Below, piece by piece: positions 34,886 to 40,698 of a stretch of DNA of 40,698 nt (position 1 is the first letter of the stretch; every line of letters starts with the position of its first letter). The stretch lies in contig CALDSX010000038.1 in assembly GCA_937924445.1 (NCBI GenBank), positions 1 to 40,698 of the forward strand, given 5' to 3'. This DNA comes from an uncultured Chthoniobacterales bacterium. GTDB lineage: Bacteria; Verrucomicrobiota; Verrucomicrobiia; Chthoniobacterales; CALDSX01. Both the position numbers and the translations under genes were made by a program. The notes under the pieces were generated by a model. The model was not told the origin of the DNA, did not search any database, and was given only the letters and a program-made list of their open reading frames with translations.

Positions 34886-35331
34886 TCCCTTAAGCCTGGT
34901 TCTAGTAGAACAGTCCTGGTTACGAGTTCACCCTTGGCCGGGTGCCCTTCCACAATGTCAGCCACAAAAAATGGGCGCATCGTCTCGCCACTCACGCGCA
35001 GTTTGGCTGTCACGGCCCCTTTGAGTTCTCCACTTTTTCGGACTTCAAGCGGTTCCCCTTCGGGAAGGGTGGGTTGAAAGGAGGAATCTACCACCGCAAA
35101 ACCATATTTTTGGTCAACCTGAACAATCTTGCCGACAGCTTGAACGACAGGTTTGCTTTGAAACATCTCCCTGCGGAAGGGATTTTTCTGTCGTTTATAT
35201 TCCGAACGTGCACCGGAAACTGCACAGCCGGAAAACGCGAAAACTGAGGCAAAGAGCATAATTGAAATGCCGAGATTAAAAAGGCGTGCGAGATTTGCTT
35301 GACCTGGGAGGATTTGGTGCGACTTTGACAT
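34882..35331 (-). CDS. Small lipoprotein upstream of the BamE-like protein
   Basis: A 149-residue predicted lipoprotein from ATG 35331, with a hydrophobic segment ending in the lipobox FSGC (Cys about 36), followed by a 110-residue soluble domain. That domain has VGKIVQVDQKYGFAVVD and an EPLEVRKSGELKGAVTAKLRVSG segment, a small beta-barrel-like pattern of unknown function. An open frame continues upstream to 35484, but this part is just the antisense of the tRNA-Ser gene, so the 35331 start is preferred. Its stop overlaps the next gene (ATGA), so the two are coupled. Confidence 0.65.
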   Translation of the reverse strand: MSKSHQILPGQANLARLFNLGISIMLFASVFAFSGCAVSGARSEYKRQKNPFRREMFQSKPVVQAVGKIVQVDQKYGFAVVDSSFQPTLPEGEPLEVRKSGELKGAVTAKLRVSGETMRPFFVADIVEGHPAKGELVTRTVLLEPGLRE

Positions 35332-35346
35332 TCTAATTCCTAAATT

Positions 35347-35438
35347 GGTGAGGTGGCTGAGTGGTCGAAAGCGGCGGTTTGCTAAACCGTTGTAGGGATA
35401 AGACCCTACCGCAGGTTCGAATCCTGTCCTCACCGCCA
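35347..35438 (+). tRNA. tRNA-Ser (anticodon GCU)
   Basis: Acceptor stem GGTGAGG pairs with CCTCACC. The anticodon arm has a TTGCTAA loop with GCT at 35381-35383. The variable arm is long, as in tRNA-Ser, and the T arm has GGTTCGAATCC. A CCA end is encoded (35436-35438). It reads AGC/AGU. It lies on the opposite strand to the surrounding genes. Confidence 0.95.
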
Positions 35439-35453
35439 GTGCCTGTTTTTCTT

Positions 35454-35473
35454 CGGAAAGGGGATTTTTTCCG
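35454..35473 (+). terminator. Weak hairpin after the tRNA gene
   Basis: CGGAAA and TTTCCG pair around an eight-base loop, about 16 bases after the tRNA 3' end. The stem is short and no T run directly follows, so this is a weak terminator call. Confidence 0.3.
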
Positions 35474-35514
35474 TACGCTTTCAACCTTTTTTGTGATCTT
35501 AAACACTGGATTCT

Positions 35515-35811
35515 TTAATGTTTAAGCAAAAAAGTGTCGCTGACAAGACAAATTCCTCCGTAGCGCGCAAGCAATGGCCGAACGGCGCAGGCAAGTTTTT
35601 CGGTCTTGTTTTCTGGAATTGCCACGATGAGAAGGCTATTGCTTTCAACGCTGGCCGGGTCTTGTGCCGAGCGCGGGCCGCGATCTCCTGTGCCCCGAAC
35701 CTCCGGAATAACGGTGTAAGCGCAGAATCCCGCAGCTTTTAGGGTGGAAATAAGTTCGGTCAAATGAACGACATCTATTACAATTTCAACGCGTTTGGAA
35801 TTTTCAAACAT
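35515..35811 (-). CDS. sbtB: PII-like regulator of the bicarbonate transporter (SbtB)
   Basis: A 98-residue small cytosolic PII-like protein. It has the ferredoxin-like pattern of PII proteins: a first strand VEIVIDVV, a helix TELISTLKAAG, then YTVIPEVRGTGDRG leading into the T-loop-like RGPRSAQDPASVESNS, and LLIVAI. The final region has VRPLLARYGGICLVSD. Together with the SbtA-type transporter 24 bases upstream, this matches SbtB, which in cyanobacteria binds adenine nucleotides and inhibits SbtA. It is shorter than canonical GlnB (112). The nucleotide response is inferred from family and context. Confidence 0.8.
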   Translation of the reverse strand: MFENSKRVEIVIDVVHLTELISTLKAAGFCAYTVIPEVRGTGDRGPRSAQDPASVESNSLLIVAIPENKTEKLACAVRPLLARYGGICLVSDTFLLKH

Positions 35812-35835
35812 GAGTTTTTCGGAGGTTGAAGAGCA

Positions 35836-36801
35836 TCATCCAATCGCGGTGGCGATCCGATAGTAGATCGGAAGCCCAATGACGATGTTGAATGGAAAAG
35901 TTATTCCGAGAGACATCGTGACATAGATTGCCGGATTGGCATCCGGAAGCGCCATTCGCAGAGCTGCCGGCACAGCAATGTATGAAGCGCTTGCCGCAAG
36001 GACGGTGAGCATCACCGTGTCGCCCACACTTAGATCAAGCAGATTAGAAATTAAGAGACCAACTATTGCATTGACAATTGGCAACGCAACGGCGGCTGTC
36101 GGGAGAAACCACCCCACCCGCTGCAACTCTCCCAAACGTCGCGCGGCAACAATCCCCATATCAAGAAGAAAAAGGCAGAGCACCCCGGAAAAAAGATCTT
36201 TTACGAAAGGCGCAAGGGCTTTTGCGTCGCCAGGTTCAATGACAAAGCCGATCGCAAGGCTTCCAAGAAGAAGAAACACCGAACCATTTAGAAAACCCTC
36301 CTTTAACAACCTTGCGAGAGTCTCGCTCTCCACGCCTCTTGCCCCAAAGCATCTTGCCAGCATCACACCGACGATGATCGCCGGGGATTCCATGAGAGCC
36401 ATCGCGGCCACCATCGCGCCACTGTAATCAAAACCGAGTTTCCTGACAAAAGATCCTGCAGTGAGAAAGGTCACGGCGCTTACCGAGCCGTAGGTCGCAG
36501 CAACAGAGGCTGCGTCTTCCACTGAAAAGCGCCGTCTCATTAAAAAGAAAGTGTAAATTGGAATGACAGTGGCAAGTAAAACGGCACTTCCAAGGACAAG
36601 CAAAACCTGCGGCCCGATGCCACTTATTCTTAGCTCCGCGCCACCCTTGAAACCAATCGCAAGCAATAGATAAAGAGAGAGCGCCTTCGGTATCGGGTTG
36701 GGAATCTCCAAATCCGAGCGGAGAAGTACTCCCACAATCCCCAGGAAAAAAAACAGAACCGGGGGATTTAACAAGTTGACAATCAGTGGAGTAAGATCCA
36801 T
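35836..36801 (-). CDS. sbtA: SbtA-type sodium-dependent bicarbonate transporter
   Basis: A 321-residue membrane protein with about ten helices in two inverted halves, a pattern of SbtA (DUF897) proteins. The first half has LAIGFKGGAELR and a YGSVSAVTFLTA segment; the second has LPDANPAIYVTMSLGITFPFN near the C-terminus, which matches the SbtA end. The central hydrophilic loop is shorter than in cyanobacterial SbtA (about 374 residues). SbtA imports bicarbonate with sodium. The ATG has AAGG seven bases upstream. It sits nine bases after the LpxL-WaaF fusion and 24 bases before sbtB. No RuBisCO or carboxysome gene is in the window. Confidence 0.85.
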   Translation of the reverse strand: MDLTPLIVNLLNPPVLFFFLGIVGVLLRSDLEIPNPIPKALSLYLLLAIGFKGGAELRISGIGPQVLLVLGSAVLLATVIPIYTFFLMRRRFSVEDAASVAATYGSVSAVTFLTAGSFVRKLGFDYSGAMVAAMALMESPAIIVGVMLARCFGARGVESETLARLLKEGFLNGSVFLLLGSLAIGFVIEPGDAKALAPFVKDLFSGVLCLFLLDMGIVAARRLGELQRVGWFLPTAAVALPIVNAIVGLLISNLLDLSVGDTVMLTVLAASASYIAVPAALRMALPDANPAIYVTMSLGITFPFNIVIGLPIYYRIATAIG

Positions 36802-36810
36802 CGAACACCT

Positions 36811-38739
36811 TCAGCTTTGATTTTCAATAACAGCGATCAATCCTGCCGCCGCCTCCGTCGCAGAGACTGCGTTCATGCAACGGTGGTCAAGAGGGCATGT
36901 TCTGAGAAAACAAGGCGCGCACGGAACTCGGTGGTGTAAGACTTTATGCCCCGCACCTCGCGGAGCACTGAAGGCAGGCTCAGTCGGCCCGAACACCGCG
37001 ACAACCGGTGTGCCAACAAATGTCGCTAAGTGCATAGTGCCTGTGTCGTTTGTCAGTAGAGCACGACATTTCCTCAAAAAGTCAATTAGATTCTTGAGTG
37101 TTGTCTTACCGCAAAGGTTTTCCGCGTCAAGCCCAGCAGAGCGCAATCTCTTAACAATCTCTTCGGCCAGATTCGATTCTCCAGCCAATCCGACCACCCC
37201 CCATCGGCAACTATGCCGATCCGAAACGGCCAGAGCTGCTTCCGCAAAGCGCTCAACGGGCCATCTTTTTGCAGAGCCATATTCTGCTCCAGGACAGATC
37301 GCGATAGTCGGAAACTCCTGCTCTTTGAAAAAAGGCGCAGAGCCATCTTTAACTCCGGAGACGCCAATTCCGAACTCTACTGCAGCGCCACACTTCTCCG
37401 CAATTCGCAAATATCGGTCAATTTGATGGGGCGGCGGGTGGTCCTGACGCCAGGGTGGAATAACCTTACTTAGCACCCATGCGCGGAAATGACCCCGGTA
37501 TCCGACGAGATAACGAATGCCAGCCCCACGAGCTTCTAGCGCGCTTCGGAGCGAATTGGGAAGAAGAACAGCCACATCGGCGGGGAGCGCTTTTCGGATA
37601 AGCTGGGCAGCCTTGCTCAGGCTTGCCCGACGAGGAAGAACAATAGTCTCATCCACCCCGGGTGCGATCTCCCATAGCTCTCGAAGATGCTCGGGCGTGG
37701 CAATAGTGACACGCGCATCGGGGCGTCCGGCTCGGAGAGCCTGCACAGTAGGGATGCTCATCACCGCATCACCAAGCCAGTTTGGCGACCGAACAAGGAT
37801 GTGGAAGGGCTTCAGATCGGAGGCTTTACATCCAGGAGGGAGCACCACCCCCCGGCGTGCAGAGGTAAGCAGAAAGTTTGAAAGAGGAATCCTCCACCGA
37901 TTATGCACCCAAAACCAATCCTCCGGCGCTTTACGAATTTGTTGCTCAATCACCTGGTTGAGAACGGCTGCAGTCGAGTGATGATCCGAAGCTGGTTCTA
38001 AAGTGTCACCCGCTTCAATACTCCAGCGCGCCCAGCCAATTGTCTTGATGGTGACCGGGATGAGTGCGGCACCCGTTCGGCTGGCCAACAGTCCTGGCAG
38101 GGGAGATGTCGAGGTCAACCTGCGAAAAAACGGCGACCAAATACCAGAATCACCGGTATTTTGATCGGCCAGAATGCCTACCACCCCACCGTTGCGAAGA
38201 ATCTTCAGCGCCTCTGTAATACCAGAACGCCTTTCGAGCATCTTTACACCAAAACGCTCACGAACGCGGCGCACATGAGCATCAATCCCGCGATTGCCTA
38301 TTCGTTGATAAATCGCACCAATGGGGGGCTTCAAAATTTTCGGCGCCACGATTGACGCGATCTCCCAATTGCTCAAATGGGAAAGGACACTCACCACACC
38401 ACGACCGTTCTTTTGCAATAAACTTATTTTTTCTATGGAAGGATGATATTCCACCGCGTGAGCAAGCGACGGTGCCGAAAGCCTTGAAAGGCGCGGAGTG
38501 CTCAGCAGATTTGCTCCAAGGCGACGAAAGTGTCGGGCAGTAAGCCGCCGCACATCACTTTTTTTCAATTCGTTTTCAAATGCCATTTGAAGGTTCTCCT
38601 TTGCCAGACGGCGGTAGAAAGGCAGACACCAGAAAGCACATTCTCCAGCAATCCATCCCAGGGCAAACCCAAGCCGCAACGGGAGCCTCTCCAATATGGC
38701 CCACAAAATGCGATAAAGAATTTGCGCGACGATATTCAA
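36811..38739 (-). CDS. Fusion of LpxL-like lauroyl acyltransferase and WaaF-like heptosyltransferase
   Basis: A 642-residue protein with two enzyme domains normally encoded separately. Residues 1-290 are LpxL/HtrB-like: an N-terminal helix, then SHLSNWE with His121 and Glu126, and the ADQNTGDSGIWSPFFRR segment; this family adds secondary acyl chains to lipid A. Residues 311-642 are a GT9 heptosyltransferase: VRSPNWLGDAVMSIP (315-330), CPGAEYGSAKRWP, and TNDTGTMHLATFVGTPVVAVFGPTEP, which match WaaF/RfaF using ADP-heptose. Both act at the inner-membrane cytoplasmic face, so the fusion would couple two lipid A-core steps. The start is TTG at 38739 with AAGG upstream; the gap to the M23 gene is ten bases. 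Confidence 0.92.
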   Translation of the reverse strand: MNIVAQILYRILWAILERLPLRLGFALGWIAGECAFWCLPFYRRLAKENLQMAFENELKKSDVRRLTARHFRRLGANLLSTPRLSRLSAPSLAHAVEYHPSIEKISLLQKNGRGVVSVLSHLSNWEIASIVAPKILKPPIGAIYQRIGNRGIDAHVRRVRERFGVKMLERRSGITEALKILRNGGVVGILADQNTGDSGIWSPFFRRLTSTSPLPGLLASRTGAALIPVTIKTIGWARWSIEAGDTLEPASDHHSTAAVLNQVIEQQIRKAPEDWFWVHNRWRIPLSNFLLTSARRGVVLPPGCKASDLKPFHILVRSPNWLGDAVMSIPTVQALRAGRPDARVTIATPEHLRELWEIAPGVDETIVLPRRASLSKAAQLIRKALPADVAVLLPNSLRSALEARGAGIRYLVGYRGHFRAWVLSKVIPPWRQDHPPPHQIDRYLRIAEKCGAAVEFGIGVSGVKDGSAPFFKEQEFPTIAICPGAEYGSAKRWPVERFAEAALAVSDRHSCRWGVVGLAGESNLAEEIVKRLRSAGLDAENLCGKTTLKNLIDFLRKCRALLTNDTGTMHLATFVGTPVVAVFGPTEPAFSAPRGAGHKVLHHRVPCAPCFLRTCPLDHRCMNAVSATEAAAGLIAVIENQS

Positions 38740-38749
38740 TAGAAAAGCC

Positions 38750-39790
38750 TTATTGAAGAATTAACTCAAGCAGTCGCATGCCCGGCCCTCCCAACCGAGC
38801 CTCCTCTCCCACGCCTTCCAGAATACTCCGCGTGAGGTAGCGGTATTGAATCTTTGAGGCTTCGGCCCAAACGACAACAGGCGATTCCACTTTCTCGGTT
38901 GAGGGATGCGCGCAAAGTGGCAGACCCGATGCGTCAAATGAAATGTCCCAACTCCCACCGACGGACCCTCCACTTTTGACCATCCACGGATAACGTTTCA
39001 GCAGTTGAATGCCGTCACGAGAAGCAGGTGCGCGGACGGTAAAAAAAGCCTTTTTTGAAGCAAGATACCGCGAGGGAGTAAGCCAAGGATCCGTCTGGCG
39101 TCTGAGGTAAAACTCTGCAACATCAAACCCCGCTAGGTTAATGCCATTAAAGATACCATGTTCATTCTTATCTTTGGGAAAGTGTCTTTCGTGCCAGAAC
39201 TCGAAATTTGTATTCAACAGGAGATTTATCTCGAAATGAAGGTGAGCGCGCTGTTTGTCTATCCCGCTGCCTGTGTAGCCAAGAACGCCCAGCTGGTCTC
39301 CCCGGCTTACCAAATCTCCAGCTCGGACTTCAATCCGCTTCAGGTGAGCATATAGACTGTAGTATGGACAGCCCTCCCAAATGTGTTCCACCACAACATA
39401 ACGCCCATATCCCGACCGCGCACGCGATCCAGTGATGTATACCACTTGGCCATTGTCAATCGCACGAACAGCATCCAATGGCTCTCCATCAGCATCTCTT
39501 TGTATCGGCCGGATGTCAATCCCCTCATGAAAACGGGTGTAAATAGTTCTGGAATCAACTTTCAACGGGTTTCTGACAAAGCCGTATTGGCCCCCTTCCC
39601 AAGGAGTGGTTCGGGTCCCTTCGTAATCGCGGATGATATATTGGTAAAAAGCCGACCCGCCGCCACTGAAAAGCGCCCTATTCTCGGTGGGCAAAATGAT
39701 CTCCAGCGGCTTTTCCCTTTCATTTTGAGCGATGGCGTACGAGGGCAGGGCCCCGAAAAGCAGCAGCATTGCCAAGTGGGGTTTTATCAT
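38750..39790 (-). CDS. Secreted M23 (LytM/lysostaphin-type) metallopeptidase
   Basis: A 346-residue protein with a signal peptide ending about residue 21 (YAIAQ). The M23 peptidase domain has HEGID with His88 and Asp92, then a GYGRYVVVEH and YAHLKRIEV region, and RAHLHFE with His183 and His185; these are zinc ligands and catalytic residues of endopeptidases that cut peptidoglycan cross-links. A 150-residue C-terminal region without recognised domain follows. The start overlaps the upstream gene by four bases (ATGA). Confidence 0.9.
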   Translation of the reverse strand: MIKPHLAMLLLFGALPSYAIAQNEREKPLEIILPTENRALFSGGGSAFYQYIIRDYEGTRTTPWEGGQYGFVRNPLKVDSRTIYTRFHEGIDIRPIQRDADGEPLDAVRAIDNGQVVYITGSRARSGYGRYVVVEHIWEGCPYYSLYAHLKRIEVRAGDLVSRGDQLGVLGYTGSGIDKQRAHLHFEINLLLNTNFEFWHERHFPKDKNEHGIFNGINLAGFDVAEFYLRRQTDPWLTPSRYLASKKAFFTVRAPASRDGIQLLKRYPWMVKSGGSVGGSWDISFDASGLPLCAHPSTEKVESPVVVWAEASKIQYRYLTRSILEGVGEEARLGGPGMRLLELILQ

Positions 39791-40305
39791 TTCTTCTTAC
39801 TTTTTTTTGTTGCTCCAATCCGCGGATAAAGCTTTACAAGCTTGGCGATTTCTTCGTCGGTGAGGCCACCTGGAATAACAAAGATTCCATCCTCAACTCG
39901 GCTGTCGACAAACACGTCGGGCAATTGCCGACCATTTGCGTAAATCAAAAAACAACGCCCCAAGGACTCCGCACTGGCCACACCCAGAGCGAGACGTCCA
40001 TGTGGGCGAAGCTGCAAAGCCACCGCATTCGATCCATCGTCGGCTTTAAAGGGATAGACTGCTGTGATGTCACGCTCTGAAAGCAGTGGGATGCGACTGA
40101 TAAAAGTCTTCCTCCGGTCTCCACTTGCACGTTCAGCCGGGATGGCAAAAGCTTCTCCATCTGTTTCAGACGTTTCCTGATGGACGCGCAAAATAAAATC
40201 GGGTTTACGTTGAAAAGCTTGGCCACTGCGCGGAACCAGGCAAAGCAGGATGACCAAAACCAAGATCTCAGGTTTTAAGAAGGGGAAAAAATGACATTTT
40301 TTCAT
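39787..40305 (-). CDS. Secreted protein of unknown function (SecD-like region possible)
   Basis: A 172-residue protein from ATG 40305 with a signal peptide (MKKCHFF, then a hydrophobic segment ending about GQA). The frame is open further upstream to an ATG at 40437, but the later start gives the better signal peptide. The middle section (DITAVYPFKADDG, then VALQLRPHGRLAL) faintly resembles the P1 head region of SecD, which is a weak guess. The C-terminus is Lys-rich. It overlaps the M23 gene start, so it is probably the first gene of the operon through sbtB. Confidence 0.55.
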   Translation of the reverse strand: MKKCHFFPFLKPEILVLVILLCLVPRSGQAFQRKPDFILRVHQETSETDGEAFAIPAERASGDRRKTFISRIPLLSERDITAVYPFKADDGSNAVALQLRPHGRLALGVASAESLGRCFLIYANGRQLPDVFVDSRVEDGIFVIPGGLTDEEIAKLVKLYPRIGATKKSKKK

Positions 40306-40485
40306 TTGAATGACAGAACGTTTCCAAATCATAAGCACCGAAACGTCATTCGCAAAGTCGAAAGCTTCTCGCGAAATTTTACAAAACCCTAAAACCTTGT
40401 TGGTCATGAGGGCCAAGGGACTCCTTCGCAGTCTCATTCAAGTGCCCAATGCAGCCCAGAACCATCACCCGCAGAATTTATTACA

Positions 40486-40523
40486 GTGGTCACTTTTCTA
40501 TGAACCAACGCACCGTTGACCAC
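40486..40523 (+). repeat. Inverted repeats just upstream of the intron-like region
   Basis: GTGGTCA (40486-40492) and TGACCAC (40517-40523) are perfect complements. Inside the second arm's neighbourhood, CAACG-CAC-CGTTG (40506-40518) is another stem. They lie next to the possible intron insertion site. Confidence 0.6.
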
Positions 40524-40534
40524 GCGCCACCGGC

Positions 40535-40698
40535 GTGCGCCGGTGAAGCCGGTGCCGACGTGGGTGGAAGTCCCACCGGGGGGAATTGGCTGTTCGCCCT
40601 CGAAAGTCTTGGTAACTGCGTCGCTGTGAAGCGGGGTGGGGAGCAACCAAGGAACTGAACTGCCAGGCCGTAATGATGAATGAACCACATGAGCCTCG
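40535..40698 (+). mobile_element. Probable 5' end of a group II intron (partial)
   Basis: Starting at 40535 the sequence begins GTGCG, the conserved 5' end of group II introns. It then folds into two clear stems: GCGCCGG with CCGGTGC (around a TGAAG loop), and GTGGG with CCCAC. The remaining bases (GGAAGTCCCACC, then AACTGCGTCGC and GGGGAGCAACC) resemble the start of domain I in bacterial introns that I recall. The intron would be cut by the window end, so domains V/VI and any maturase gene cannot be seen. The insertion is upstream of the 40305 operon on the opposite strand. Confidence 0.55.

Noticed and set aside
35332-35484. N-terminal extension of the lipoprotein gene at 34882
   Set aside because: The extra codons are the antisense of the tRNA-Ser gene; a good signal peptide starts at 35331.
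1-40698. CRISPR array, prophage or complete insertion sequence
   Set aside because: No regularly spaced repeats, no phage structural gene and no transposase were seen.

Overview
The window looks like a chromosomal segment of a Gram-negative bacterium, most likely from the Verrucomicrobiota. The clues are a PEP-CTERM surface protein followed by a substrate-binding-protein-like module, a small Pro-rich lipoprotein, frequent weak or absent Shine-Dalgarno sites with some TTG/GTG starts, and envelope genes of an LPS-bearing cell (LpxL-like acyltransferase plus heptosyltransferase, PBP1A, PlsC). The assignment is by family resemblance only; no 16S or ribosomal marker is present. Most genes are core metabolism and envelope biogenesis.

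Layout. 1-4.8 kb (+): two multi-pass GT-C type glycosyltransferases and a secreted Sel1-repeat protein, closely packed. 4.8-8.1 kb (-): a membrane-anchored unknown protein, and one 781-codon frame in which a PEP-CTERM protein runs without a stop codon into a second protein carrying its own signal peptide. A palindrome and a TATAAT box lie upstream. 8.4-9.8 kb (+): a third GT-C enzyme. 9.8-14.6 kb (-): a compact set of an orphan APH-fold kinase, an unknown protein, recJ and trpA.

15-18.4 kb (+): a class A penicillin-binding protein whose transpeptidase domain appears to have lost its catalytic Ser and Lys, and a UPF0173 metallo-hydrolase. 18.4-26.8 kb (-): lipoprotein, tyrA, aroA, cmk, plsC, carB and a rhomboid-like membrane protein; the tyrA-aroA-cmk-plsC junctions all overlap by 1-4 bases, the mark of a coupled operon. 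26.8-27.5 kb: a gap with a possible broken secreted-protein gene bracketed by a 14-bp direct repeat. 27.5-31.1 kb (+): a very large ABCG-like transporter with an N-terminal TerB-like domain.

31.1-35.3 kb (-): a lipoprotein and a BamE/SH3-like periplasmic protein (overlapping start/stop), an APH-fold kinase, then ilvD. A tRNA-Ser(GCU) lies on the opposite strand at 35.35 kb. 35.5-40.3 kb (-): a tightly spaced run of a secreted unknown, an M23 peptidase, an LpxL-WaaF fusion enzyme, and an SbtA-type bicarbonate transporter with its PII-like partner SbtB. The last about 165 bases resemble the 5' end of a group II intron, cut off by the window edge.

The most unusual items are the PBP1A with a degenerate transpeptidase site, the stop-less PEP-CTERM/binding-protein fusion with its putative operator, the LpxL-WaaF fusion co-transcribed with sbtA-sbtB, and the TerB-ABCG fusion. 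No CRISPR array, prophage or complete insertion sequence was seen.
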